DNA from: Acanthacorydalis orientalis
Taxonomy: Eukaryota > Arthropoda > Insecta > Megaloptera > Corydalidae
NCBI GenBank assembly: GCA_034766995.1
Contig: CM068323.1
Span: 23,112,346 to 23,176,345, forward strand
Direction: 5' to 3'
DNA: 64,000 bases
Positions within the stretch are counted from its first letter, which is position 1. Each line of letters begins with the position of its first letter. Positions 39,791 to 51,892 of the stretch are shown here, in pieces. The notes under the pieces are model-generated. The model did not search any database. It worked only from the letters and a program-made list of their open reading frames with translations, and was not told where the DNA came from. A program made the position numbers and the translations under genes.

Positions 39791-41149
39791 ATGTTAAACG
39801 TGTTCGTTTTTCTCTGTTCTTTATGTACGACCAGTTTATGCACATATTATCGATATTATTCTTTACGTCAGTGTGATTATATTCTATTATGCATTCGCAA
39901 ATTTTTATTGTCTACATGTATTGCAAGTCTTTTTATTTTTGAAATAAACATTTTATTGCATTTACCTCCAGTACAGAAATCGTCCTAAATAAATATATTT
40001 ATAAATCAGTTATATTATTGTTATAATATGATTTTTACTTGAAAATATTCACTAATTGATTGATTTTTGTTCATTTTGATTTAAATATATCTAATTTTAA
40101 TAAAAAAGAAGCAATTATTTAACATTTTCAGATATTTTCCTTGTGATTTTCAAATAGTAAAAAATCATTTGTAAACATAGTAGATAAACTATTTCTTAAA
40201 ACATTTTTTTAGAATAAAAAGTAGTAGATACAGATCTAGTTATGATTAATATTAAGTTATTAATAATAATTATGATTATAGTTGTTTTCAAAATCATTTT
40301 TTTAAGTTCCAATAACTATTAAACTTTAACATTTACCGATCATTTTATTCATTTTATTCTAAAACTTTTTTTAAATGAACTGAATAATTTATATTATAAT
40401 TTTTGCTCTAACTAAATCACTAAGCAAGTAGACAATCAAAATTTTTATACCTTAGCACTCTTGTGATAATATTTATCATATAAAAATTATTCACGTACAT
40501 AAAATTTATATTTTGAAAAAATTATTACCAAAATATATTTATTATTACCATAAAAAAAGTTCACAGGTTTTGAAAAATAAAAATCTCAAATTGTTAAATA
40601 GATTCAAATATTTAAAAAAAATATTTGTGCATATTTAGCAAAATCGTTACAAATAAAACATATAGAACGTACCGAGATGATTTCTGAAATAATATTTATT
40701 GTTCATTTTTTCATTTTTCATTAAAAGCTTGAATAGAATAATAAATGCGATCTATAAAAAAGAAAGCGGTCTTTCGTGAATTATTTCGCAGATTATTTAC
40801 TACAGTGATCTCCAAACCTTTTAATTATCACTCATATTACAAAAAAAATAAACTGCACACACTGTAATTATTTATAATATTTATTTATTTACAAAATTTA
40901 TATATCGATACATAGTTACTTGCGATAACGTGTAAACATTTATTTATCTTAATTTTTTGAAAGTACAAAACCATTTTATGAATAAAAATAAATACAAATT
41001 TATCACGTATAGCTTTGTGTTGCCTACTTTTGGGAATTATTGATCTACTGACTGAAATAAGTATTATAAAAAAAGATATTAATATGAATCAAAAGTAATC
41101 TTTTTCTAAAATTTAAGGTTTTGGCAGAACAATTCAAATTTGTCTTTGT

Positions 41150-41215
41150 GGTCTTCGTCCTTTTCAATCAGATGTCTATTCTCCACTATCAGCTCCACTA
41201 TCAGCTTCTGTTAAA
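41150..41215. repeat. Partial copy of hairpin family A (left arm only)
   Basis: CTTCGTCCTTTTCAATCAG followed by ATGTCTATTCTCCACTATCA matches the left arm of family A; the inner sequence shows a short duplication of CTCCACTATCAGCT. Confidence 0.45.
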
Positions 41216-41423
41216 ATAAAGTTAAAAAATAAAGTTGTTTTTCATTATTTGAATAATTCGAAAATACATTTTCAATCACTTATGTTTCGATTATTTAAGT
41301 AATATATTTTATAAAATACAAAGTCGCTACGTGAACCATGGGAATATTTATAAAATGTTTAATATTTTTTTGAAAAAAAGTAGAGTTATATGATTTTTGA
41401 ATATATATCTTTTGTATTAAATG

Positions 41424-41461
<38 letters not shown>

Positions 41462-41657
41462 GTGATAAATTATATTAGCTTTATTCACAAGTTTTAAAAA
41501 TTTATTCAGTTCATTTTATTAAATAAATATTTCTTTTTTAATTCTCAGTTCAATTAAACAATTTTTGAAAAAAAATCACAACAATTTAATAAAGGAACCA
41601 ATAAAAAATTCAGGTAGTTTCTTAAATTTATTTCCTGGATATGAAATTATTATCTAT

Positions 41658-41661
<4 letters not shown>

Positions 41662-41703
<42 letters not shown>
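41662..41703. repeat. (TA)n microsatellite
   Basis: TA run of about 42 bases followed by a short (GA)n at 41711-41723. Confidence 0.95.
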
Positions 41704-41705
<2 letters not shown>

Positions 41706-41950
41706 CAAAAGAGAGAGAGAGAGAATAAAATGTGTATTAGATGTACCTTCGTGTGTATGTACGAAGAGCCTTTATAAAAAATATATTTAAATGAAAGAAT
41801 GATACGTATACACTATTCAGATAGAACAGAAACTTGTAGGTACTTGTCTTTTGTAAGCATGGAAATATATACGAATATAAAAGAAAAGGAAATATAAAAA
41901 TTATTTTTACTCCATGTCTTTGTATAATCTTTTGTACTGAAGAGCTGTTC

Positions 41951-42025
<75 letters not shown>
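41951..42025. repeat. (TA)n microsatellite
   Basis: TA run of about 75 bases with one C interruption near 41960. Confidence 0.95.
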
Positions 42026-42026
<1 letters not shown>

Positions 42027-42663
42027 TTGTATGTGTTTATATATAAATTATATTGTTGTAATGAAAATACTCAGTTAAATACCTTAAATTAAATCAAGGT
42101 TACAATTTTATATTTTAATTTTAGCATTTTGAATCATAACTAGACATTTTAAAATTTCTTATATACAAGATGCTCGATTTGGTGTAATATTGGTGTATAA
42201 GATTGTATTTTATGTACGTTCGAAAAGAAAATGTCTAAATATATTTAAAAATCGCAAGTAATTAGAATTATTGTAGAATATTTCTTGTTATTTACTTTAT
42301 TTGGCTTTGTTTTTATTGTATCTATGTATGACAATTTATAAATAATATAAATATTATTACAATGATTTATAATTACTTGTTTAGGTCTAATATAGTTGAT
42401 AAGAGTAGTATGTCATCTATTAGAAAAATAGATATTTAAAAATGAGACAAAAATGAAATATTACAGAATAAAAATGAATATTGAATGCAAAAAAAGTGAA
42501 TTTTTAGCAGTCGAATCTTACAGAAAATAAATATTATTAAAATGTGATAATATCGGTAATTAATAATATACATTTTTGACCCTCATTAATTCATCAATGC
42601 ATTTCGGGACTAAGCTTACATATTTTAATTATTAGGAAATTCACAGATTTTTTAGCAACTTAA

Positions 42664-42830
42664 CTCTTTGAGGATGATAGATAAGGATCATCACTATTGA
42701 AATATACATGTGCAACAATCAAAAATATTTAATAATTAAGTATTGATATACGATCAGAATTTTATTATAGTTAGCAGGTTGAATGAAAAATTAATTTGTG
42801 TAAGTCAATTTAATTACAGTACTTTGGAAA
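42664..42830 (+). repeat. Dispersed repeat family B, copy
   Basis: GGATCATCACTATTGAAATA, CATGTGCAACAATCAAAAAT, AATTAAGTATTGATATACGA and a tail with AATTTAATTACAGTA match the family order. Confidence 0.55.
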
Positions 42831-43439
42831 GAGATTTTCTACTCTCATAAAATATTTGTACGATCGTTCGTTTTGTTTTAATATAAAACTCTCTTAAAAT
42901 AAGTAAAAATCATTATATTTATCTATTTATATTTCATATTGAATAATATGTTATACCATTTTTCAAGAGAGAAATGAAAGGAAAGATACGTAATTGTATT
43001 AAATCTGTGTGTGTGTTTGTAATCCATTTTTATAATGTTTTAATATGATAGTTGGAGTCAAAGATTAATATAAATTTTGATATGCTATATATTTTATATT
43101 TAAACAAAAAAAAGAAAAATAAAAGTATAACTCGTGATTTAAAATTATTTTCATTTAATTAACTTTATATCTTAAAACGTTTTTAGTAAAATAATCCAAT
43201 CGAAATTCAATATTTTTATTAAACCAACTAAACTTAATATAAGGAAATATATAAAAAAAATACTTTAAACACATATGGCGTTTCAAATTGAATTAGAAAA
43301 AAATATGTATAAGAACACTATTAATTTAATATTACATTTAGATAATATGACCTAGAATTGTAAATTTTTTTACGACATTACTGGATTTCTATGTTAATTG
43401 ATTCATTCGTATTATTAGTCACGTAATTAGATGAACATA

Positions 43440-43640
43440 AAAATTAATAAAAAGCATTAAGCAGCAATGCGATCACCACAAACAATTCGCATAAAAATAT
43501 TTGAACGTTTCTGGTGCTCTTTAAGGTTCCAAATTGATAAACCATTCAAGAACAATTAAATAAAATCGCCGTCTTCTTCGCTATTACCACCGATTCACTT
43601 TTATATCGTTACGTTTTCGAATGCTAGTCTGTATGTATCG
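43440..43640. promoter_or_regulatory. Candidate upstream enhancer island
   Basis: Balanced block 4.4 kb upstream of the Dmrt99B ATG with GCAGCAATGCGATCACC, ACAATTCGCAT and AAATCGCCGTCTTCTTCGC. No gene seen. Confidence 0.25.
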
Positions 43641-44199
43641 TTTTTATTATGTATCTTATGCATATTTTATGTGACCAAAATTATTATGAATTATATTTTC
43701 ATATATGAATTAAAGAACTAATATTATTGAAAACTTTATTTTATTAATTTTGACATCTAGATTGTCTTATTAAACTTGCTTCTTTAATATAAAGTCAAAA
43801 CGGTTAAATTAGGACAATAGTTCAATAAAACAAAATGTATGTTTTTAAGGATTTGACTACTTTTAATAAAATTGATAAATTTTCTAGTACAAAACTGTTT
43901 TATGAATCATAACTATTTTCTAAGTTTTATATATTAACTTCAAAGTATGAACTTTTATTCAGTACGAACATTTATTCAAATATTTGTAATGTATTAGACT
44001 ATTTTAAATCTAGGATCAAAAATTGTATTTCCAGACTATTGTTGTATTTTATTGTGTTTTTTTTTTCTGCATGTGGTTAACACTTTATATAATGGTACCC
44101 TAATTGTGATTAATACATAAGTACTAATGTTAAAAATGTACAAGTATCATTCTGTCGAATAACAAATACGAAAAATGGTTATATTTCATTTCGATATAA

Positions 44200-44700
44200 T
44201 ATATTGAAAACGATTACAGTGAATTGTCGATTCTTTGTTGTATGGTCGAAAAGTATATAAGACCGTGAGTGTATACTTTTGAAAACGTTCTTAAGACACG
44301 AATGACAGTATAATAGCGGCTAGGTATGCGAAAGGTTATATGTAGAATAAAAGAGCGGGATAATGGTGCGGCAGAATACGGTGGTGGTTGAGCTGGTTGG
44401 TGCACTGTTGTAAGAAAGAGGCGCGCGCGCGCGCTCGCCTGCTCGCTCGCGAATTCCAAACGAGGAATTTAATTAAACCGGGATTACGAGGCGGACGCGC
44501 CTCACTGAATGGATACACTGCATTATACTGTATTATACGGCGCGAACACTGACGCTCTTTACCCCACCCAACAACTACGTCTGCTGACTCAAACCATCAT
44601 CCACCGACACGATCCGATATCCCTCGTTCACGGCAACCCCCGGCATAGCATGCTGATGATCATAACATCACTTCTCTGTGTATATTAATTCGGTTCATAT
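44200..44700. promoter_or_regulatory. CG-rich island upstream of Dmrt99B
   Basis: The most CG-rich stretch in the window, including a GCGCGCGCGCGC run and CTCGCTCGCGAATTC near 44420-44455, then GGCGGACGCGCC and a plain pyrimidine-rich block to 44645. Two minus-strand frames (44214-44459, 44336-44518) overlap in different phases and are composition artefacts. It could be a promoter or 5' non-coding exon of Dmrt99B, a separate non-coding RNA promoter, or an enhancer. Confidence 0.35.
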
Positions 44701-45254
44701 ATGATCGTGGTAAATGTTCAAAGTAAATAAAACTTATTTTTATACGGCACGAACGACATTTGAATATACTACTTCTAATATAAATTCTTTCGCCGAAACT
44801 ACTATGTATATATCGAGGGTTTTCTTTCTCTCTTTCCTTATCAAGTGTACTATTTACACCGACACATAGATTTCTATTCTAAACATATGCTAAAAAAATA
44901 AAATAAAATTCAGTTATTAATGTTTCAAACATACTTACTGTGTTGTAAGCAATTTTCTATTTTCAACTAAGTGATGTACAATACATTTAATTATAAAGCA
45001 TAATTTTCTGTAAATACTACCAATAAAAAAATAAAAATACATTTCTGTAATCAAGAACTTATAAATAATAATTATTAAAATACTAATATATTAACAGTAA
45101 TCATGTTTAATATCTTTATTGGAAAGTTCAGATTTACAAATATTAAAAACTATTAAATAGAATTTCAAATTTTAATAACTAGACACCTAAATTGTCTTTA
45201 TTATTTTTTTTCATTAAATTAAATTATCTTTATTAATTTACTCCTGTACTTTAT

Positions 45255-45360
45255 CTCTTTGAAAATGATGGCATCACTATCGAAATACATGTAAGCAACA
45301 ATGGAAATAACTAATAATTATATATTGAATATTTTTGATCATAATTTTTTGTGATCTGTG
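45255..45360 (+). repeat. Dispersed repeat family B, reference-like copy
   Basis: Contains ATGATGGCATCACTATCGAA, ATACATGTAAGCAACAAT, then TAATTATATATTGAATATTT and TTGTGATCTG. It aligns with other copies over about 100 bp. No terminal structure or coding is visible. Confidence 0.6.
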
Positions 45361-45744
45361 GAATAAGAGTAGAAGATTTTTCAAAAAGCCGAAATAATAA
45401 AAAGCGGTTTTAAATTGTTTATTGATTTCACAACATTGTATCCTTGCAAATATGTTCGTTCATAAAAATAAACCGTATTCTTCACTAAAACATGTACAAA
45501 CCTCAAAGTAATTCAAATATCATAAAGTTATTTGAAAATATCATAAATATGGAAACAGATTTTAATAAAATAATAAAGTGAATGTTCAAACTTTCTTTGA
45601 TTATCCACTTATTCGATAAAAATATTTTTTGTAATTTATTTCAATTTCTGTAATGTAGCAAATAATATCTTTAACTCACTTCTCTATTATTAGTTTACAT
45701 TCTTTGGCTATCAAGCAGTAATTAATAATATTTGTTATCCTTTT

Positions 45745-45765
45745 GTCTATCTATCTATCTATCCA

Positions 45766-45809
<44 letters not shown>
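45745..45809. repeat. Compound (CTAT)n(TA)n microsatellite
   Basis: Four to five CTAT units pass into a TA run of about 41 bases, then a short AC run. Confidence 0.95.
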
Positions 45810-45818
<9 letters not shown>

Positions 45819-46228
45819 ACGAGTTCGTTGCGTGAATGAGCTGTATATTCGTTTGATAGGTGTTGAATGTAACACGATTTTAATATTGGACACAATAGCG
45901 TATTATTAGGATTTGATTGTCAACAGTTTATTATTGTGTATGGTTAATCCAGTGTAAAATTTACTGTTGTGTACCAAATAACGTTATTGTGTGACATTAT
46001 TAATTTTTGTTGAATAAAAGGAACGTGATTTGTTATTCAGATGTCTGGAATAGACATTTGAATTCGATATAATTATTTTTGAAGTAATTTCGAACTAAAT
46101 TTCATCGGAAAAACGAATGTCAAAAATATAACATTTTCATTATTTTATATTAATTAGAAAATGAAATGAGAGAGGGTACTTAATGATCATTTCTTTTTTA
46201 ATACAGAACTGTGTTTGAATTAATAAAT

Positions 46229-46230
<2 letters not shown>

Positions 46231-46276
<46 letters not shown>
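46231..46276. repeat. (TA)n microsatellite
   Basis: Uninterrupted TA run of about 46 bases; another of about 39 bases lies at 46552-46590. Confidence 0.95.
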
Positions 46277-46280
<4 letters not shown>

Positions 46281-46545
46281 TTTAATTTTTTGTCTATTTT
46301 ATATATATTTTTTTATAATCTATAATTAAAAAGTGGTTATCGTTAGATTTTATAAATACGGTAGATACTTTTGATGCAAGTACTTAATAACACATTTTTA
46401 TTCTTATTTCAATTAATAATAAAGACGATGCTTTATAAAAAAAATGACAGGTGACTGTTTTTTTAGTCTATGTTTAATTGTTCGTAATAATTTTGTAATA
46501 AAACTATTACACTTTTTTATGTTATTCTATTTTACATTTGGCATG

Positions 46546-46591
<46 letters not shown>

Positions 46592-46984
46592 TTATTAAGT
46601 TAATAATGTGTACTTTTAAGTATAATTGAAACGAACCTTTTTAACACTTACATAAGTGTGAAATAATGACTTTTTTTAATTAAGTAATTAATTTAGAATT
46701 ACAACAGATGTTTAAAAGAACGTAAGTAAGGAAAAATCAAAATCTTCATATATTTACCACGTGGTTGAATTGTAAGACATTTAAATATATAAAATTTAAT
46801 CAGTTCCCTTTCCATGGAGTTGTATCACACAAAGCGACTAATATCTTATTGAAATGTGTTTGTTAAAAATATGAATACGGCCAGTGAACTTCGATATAAA
46901 TCTTTGAGTGTATGTACAGACAGGTAGTATAACAAAACTGACAAAAAAGGCGAAATCAAAGAGAGTGAATATCTTAGAACAAAT

Positions 46985-47295
46985 TACAAAATACAGTGGA
47001 GCAGGTATGACGTGTTTGTATTTAGGATGTTGCGTGGGAGGCTGCGGTAACTAGGGTGATCGACATCCCGATTAGTATCAAGCCTGGGGTTAAATTCACT
47101 AACAGATCAAATCGGAATTACCCACCCTTCTCTTAAATGCCACTCGAGTTACGCAAGTGTATACACACAATCTATTGTCTGATGATTGTAACATATTGAA
47201 AAATACACAAGAGACTTTTTTCGACCATCTATTCAGTTGCAGATATTGAACTCTTGAGCCAGATCACTGTCACTGATGTTCGACTCGTATCGATT
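46985..47295. promoter_or_regulatory. Candidate upstream enhancer island
   Basis: Balanced block with GGAGGCTGCGGTAACTAGGG, CATCCCGATTAGTATCAAGC, a GGAATTACCCACCC segment and CACTCGAGTTACGC. No open frame. It lies 8 kb upstream of Dmrt99B and 4 kb downstream of the F-box gene; the target is unknown. Confidence 0.25.
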
Positions 47296-48114
47296 TTATC
47301 TGATCATTTTGTCATGTACAGGTTTCTATACAAGAATACATAAACATATACTTTTTTAAGAAGTGTTTGTATCGGTGAGAACATTTTTCATGCTTAGAGC
47401 ATGTCAGCATCATTTTATAAAAATAGTTTGTCAATATATTTTCGGAATCATGTAGAATGATAAATAAACTGTTTATTTTTTTCATTTCTGTTAAAATATA
47501 ATAATCTGTGATAATAATGTTAAAAGATATTTTCTTTTCTTATCAATAATCCTTCTTCATTGCTTACCTAAATAAAATATATATATTTTCATTATTCTTT
47601 ACTTGAAAGGGGTTTGAATGAACTGAAATAAATATCAGGAATACTTTTAATCATTATATTATTTATTTAAATATAGTATGAAAATTGATAGGTTTATTAG
47701 TATTAATCGTCTCATAATCAATAGCTTTAGTAAAATATAAGAGTAAAATATTTGTATGTTCAATTTTAATAAGAAATTAAAATATTTTTAAGACAGGCAG
47801 AATAGGTATTAATTAATTAGACATTATATTTTAGGTTACCAAACTAAGATGCAGCTTAAATTTATTTAGATCAGTATTTATCAAAATTCATAAAAATCGT
47901 GCATTCATCGAAAAGTTTTTTTAAATTAATTCAAGATTCATGCATAACTTTAATTTAATATTCAGATTTGAGTGTGAAAATATGATAGTTGACACTAATG
48001 TCACGTTTTCATGGAAAAGTTTTATCGTACGCTACTGTAAACTGAATTCGACAACAATTTACGTTAACTGTAGAATACATATATAAATATCCACACCTCG
48101 TTGTGAGAATATGA

Positions 48115-48420
48115 TTTATACAGGGCATGGTGTGCAAACAATCCGTAGCCGTTCTTTCAGTTGGTCAGCAACATAAATACATCTGACAATTCCAATGCTT
48201 CGAGGCAACGGTGAAAGAGTTCCGTTTATGGAATGGGGTAAGTGGTGAGGAGTGGTAGGTCTGCGGACGCAGCACTCTTCAACGCGAAATCATCCCCAAA
48301 AATCGGAAATTTACATCGTTTATGAATGTGGCATGTCGGTTGCACGCCTGTGGCCGCTTGACCGCCCGATTCGTGGACGTCGAGTGTGCTCTCTAGTTCT
48401 GTTTTTTATTGTAAAAAAAA
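48115..48420 (+). promoter_or_regulatory. Candidate enhancer or plus-strand promoter island
   Basis: A ~300-bp balanced island. On the plus strand it contains a strict initiator match TCAGTT (48157-48162), then an ATG (48195-48197) opening a 14-codon frame that ends exactly at a GTAAGT donor (48238-48243). No TATA box sits at the right spacing and no downstream plus-strand coding exon is recognisable, so this could be a first exon of a non-coding RNA or chance. It is followed by CA-rich sequence. Confidence 0.25.
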
Positions 48421-48999
48421 CACCAAAACACACACAGACACAGACACACATATACTCGTATACTGAAATATGAAATTGCTTGGTGCGCATTGGTCATTGT
48501 TTTCCGTGTCGTATATAATGCTTTTGATAGTAGAAGAGTTATCGATATCATTTTCCGCGAAATTTGTGAATGATGTGTGCAAAAAAAGGAAATCCGGATT
48601 TCAATGTTAGTGGAATCAGATTCATTTCAAGAATGTTTTTAAATTATTGATATTCAATCAAATGAAGAAAGCATGCACGCACACACGACTATTCAATTTT
48701 ACAATAAGGAGAATATGTCGTAGTCTTGCAATATAAATGGCTACATCGAGCTTTGAAATATAAATAGTTTAAATTATATGACTGATTTACAAACAAATCA
48801 ACTACTTGTTTTAAACGATTACTTTAATATAGATCATCGTGTATTTAAAATGAAATAAAATTCATTATCAAAGTATTTTTCAATAATATATTCATGTGAG
48901 AGGGAAATTATATGAAATTGTTATCAATGAAATGATTTTATATTGGGAGAAACTTATATATATATATATATATTTTATATATTATTAATAGGTTTCAAA

Positions 49000-49065
49000 A
49001 ATGTGGATTTTAACGCCAGAGCCCCTAGCTGGATTAATCCGCCCCTGTACACACTACCGAAATGT
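49000..49065 (-). mobile_element. Possible DNA-transposon terminal remnant
   Basis: On the minus strand CAGGGGCGGATTAATCCAGC is followed by TAGGGGCTCTGGCGTTAAAA. A CAGGGGCGGA start next to a (TA)n-rich flank resembles hAT-type/MITE ends known from insects (inference). The palindrome GGATTAATCC is embedded. No partner terminus was found nearby. Confidence 0.3.
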
Positions 49066-49728
49066 TTTAAAATCTTGCAGGAAGGGTACAGATATAATTT
49101 AATATTAGAATTAAAATTTCCTTACATGTATACAATTTAAGTCTCATGTGTTTATACCTTGTGGAATTTATACCTTTGTAAATTTACATAAAAACATATG
49201 TGATTCACATCATATTTATCATAATAATGAATCTATATACTAAATCGTTAGAAAAAATTAGAAAAAAGTTAGAAAAAATTACAAGTCATCCTACTCAGCA
49301 GTGGATTGATAAATATAATGATAAAAATACACATATGCACACAATGTCAAATAAAAATATAACTTTATGGTCGAAAAGCATACACATGTTTGGTTCTGTT
49401 ATATTTTTATTTATAAACATATGAAACATATTGCAATTAATTTAATTATGTTAAAAAGTTAACAATTAGTAAATAAATGAACTCTAGTCGTTTTTTATCA
49501 ATTATTTTTTCCAAAAAGTAAATTAGTGCCCACTAAAAAAATTTTTACAAACTAATACAAGTTAGAATACTACTGTTAAAACAAATATCGTATGTAATTA
49601 AAAAGATTAAATAACTTTCAATTTTAAAATTGTATTATTTATCGGGGGCTATGCAACTCGTCTTAAGCCGATTTGAATTAGCAGCATCACCAGTGTCTCT
49701 GTGTGTTTTTGCAAGGTGTATATCTGAA

Positions 49729-49754
49729 CTAACAGTTTTACACTCAACTGTTAG
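49729..49754. repeat. Short inverted repeat
   Basis: CTAACAGTT (49729-49737) and AACTGTTAG (49746-49754) are exact complements with an 8-nt loop, in a slightly GC-richer patch near 49640-49770. Confidence 0.6.
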
Positions 49755-51052
49755 ATGGACTCAGAATACTATATAAATCATAATTATCATTTAAAAATAA
49801 ATTAATTAAAATCAACTCACAAAGGATTTCACTTCAAAAATTCCGAATTGAAGATTAATAGAAATGTAAATATTTTTTTCTATAGATCTATCTCAAGTAA
49901 AAATAAGTAAACCAATGTTGAAATACGAAATGTATTTTTTATGATTAATAATTAACATTTTTTTTAGAAATTTATTTTGTTTGAACATTTAATCGGTACA
50001 TTCAGAATAGATAAGGTCAAAATAAATAATATTATTTCATCGAAGTTTTCAATAAAAATCAGTAGTTATTATAACAATGTGTTTATATAAAAAATTAGTC
50101 ATGTATTTTTAATTACATCAATATCACGTAATAATTATATCAATATCATATCTTTATTTATATCATAAATTATTCACAGTTAATATAAAATATACGGAGT
50201 CACAAAAAACATAGTTTTAATAAAATACACGAATAATAAAAACGAATACGTTTAAAAAATAGATCGTTTATGCTTTTCTTTACAATATATAGAAAATATG
50301 AGGAAATGGAAACCTGTATAGAGAAATGTAAAGGTAAATATAATGAGTAACTTATGAAAAAAGATATATAAAATAAAGATCACTAACGAAACTAATTGAA
50401 GCTGTACCTAATAATAGGTATATTTATTTCGTTAGCCTTTTGGTACATATGAACTTGAAAAATCCATAGATTTGTATGCGCATATGTTTACAAGGAATTT
50501 AAATTATGAAAAATAATATATTTTAACTAATTGTTAAATCCATAGTTTTTCTACTACATATCTATTTTTAATAACATATAAACCTTTTAATTTTTTTCAC
50601 ATACATATATATTTTGATGAATATAATCATAGATACATTTACGTTGATATTTTCAATATATATTTTTTTAATTATAATAACATAAAAAAATTAAACATTT
50701 AGGGAGAATAGGATTTATTTTTTATTTTTTTCTTTGTTAAATCTATGTACAATGATGATTTATTATTTAACGTGTCAAATAAGTGTTAGTGTGTTAGTAC
50801 AGATTAGTATTTGTCAGTAATTTAAAAAGAATTGTATTTATTGTCAAATAATAAAACATATTTAAACATTTATAAAATATTATACATTTTCAGTACATAA
50901 GCACTATGTCTTAAACTATTTATATGTGCACATATAACTCTAGATATACATACTAAATTACAAATACATCTATAAAGTACATAACAATACAACTAAATAA
51001 ACATTTACAAGATTTACAATCACAATATTGATTGAGTCAACTTAAACTCTAC

Positions 51053-51479
51053 TTAAAGTCTCATTCTTTTGAAAATCGCCGCTGAAGTCGCTTTTTCTTT
51101 TTTCTTTTTTGATACTTTATCATTTTTATTCTTTATTTTATCACGCACAAGATGAACGTTTTTTACATTTCGTTCTGATGCTAAAATCACTTTCGGTTGC
51201 GGTATTTTGTCCGCACCTTCGATGACAGCCATCGATGGCATTCTATCTCTGTTCGGCACGAACGTTTGATTGACTGGTCTAGCTTGAAGACCTGATACTT
51301 GATTCGACGCTTTTTCTTCACGAACAGTCTTCTTGTTCATTAAGAAGTCTTTGATACGTCTTCGTTGTTCTTTAATGAATTCTTTGATTCGATTCCGTAA
51401 AATGCGTTCTCGACGACACAATCCGTTCCAAAATTGGCTTGCTCTTGCTGCATTGAATAAAGATGCAGGGTCCAGAAAT
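51053..51479 (-). CDS. Small F-box protein, exon 2
   Basis: Starts after a CTTTCTTTTTAG acceptor; its first base completes Arg47, so F-box residues continue in frame as FLDPASLFNAARASQFWNGL CRRE (about 48-71). The rest is basic and helical-looking: RILRNRIKEFIKEQRRRIKD, then a spacer and a lysine-rich C-terminus ending KKKKEK...FKRMRL. There is no WD40, LRR, Kelch or other substrate-binding domain, so it is an F-box-only protein with a short charged tail, possibly nuclear given the lysine runs. The stop is at 51053-51055; a minus-strand AATAAA lies at 50842-50837. I do not recognise an ortholog name. It is oriented like its neighbours but has no evident functional link to them. Confidence 0.75.
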
Positions 51480-51711
51480 CTAAAAAGAAAGATTAATTAT
51501 TACTTCATTATCAAATACAGACAAAAAATGTATACAATTTAATCAATCATTTATAAGATGACTTACAATGAACCCAGTATTGGCTAGAACAACGTATAGA
51601 CCATACAAAGACTGTGATCCTAGAAAATACCAATTTGGTAATAAATAAGCAAAAGAATATATAAATATAAATTAAACAAACAAGAAATAAATATAAAAAT
51701 AAAGCACTTAC
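51480..51711 (-). other. F-box gene intron with candidate 53-nt cassette exon
   Basis: A 232-bp intron, phase 2, with GTAAGT donor and TTTCTTTTTAG acceptor. Inside it the minus-strand segment 51619..51567 is flanked by TATTTTCTAG and a second perfect GTAAGT, so it looks like an optional 53-nt exon. Inclusion would shift frame and bring an early stop within exon 2. Confidence 0.4.
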
Positions 51712-51851
51712 CTCAGAATATAGCAGGAGATCTCTTCAGGCAGTTTCGATAGCATATCAAAACTAATCGGCCCTCGCAGAAATTCAAAGAAGTCGAACAT
51801 AGCAGCCATCACGAACAAATATAAATATCGTATAACAAAACAATAACTCAT
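51712..51851 (-). CDS. Small F-box protein, exon 1
   Basis: Encodes residues 1-46 and two bases of codon 47 of a 188-residue protein. The F-box starts here with LSKLPEEISCYILR (about residues 35-47), the Skp1-contacting first half of the motif, so the product is probably a substrate-recognition subunit of an SCF ubiquitin ligase (family knowledge). The first ATG downstream of the predicted transcription start is at 51851 (MSYCFVIRY...). A second in-frame ATG at 51809 (MAAMFDFFEFL) has the stronger context (G at -3 and +4) and removes a hydrophobic 14-residue lead, so it may be the real start. The exon ends at CTGAG|GTAAGT, phase 2. Confidence 0.75.
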
Positions 51852-51892
51852 CCAATAGCCCTGTGTACTTAGTAGTACTGCTGAAGATATCA

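Larger units (their letters stand above)
39084..51052. other. Intergenic region between Dmrt99B and the F-box gene
   Basis: Twelve kilobases, mostly AT-rich. Apart from the promoter-like and enhancer-like islands and the repeats listed separately, no coding gene, tRNA or rRNA is recognisable. Open frames at 39791, 41565, 41737, 46444, 48252, 48943 and 49200 lack domains; several are built on (TA)n translating as Tyr-Ile repeats. Confidence 0.6.

Noticed and set aside
44214..44518. Two Ala/Arg-rich minus-strand frames
   Set aside because: Product of the CG-rich island read in two phases; no conserved motif.
48252..48473. 73-codon plus-strand frame starting at a GTG
   Set aside because: Runs into CA-repeat sequence; non-ATG start and no domain.
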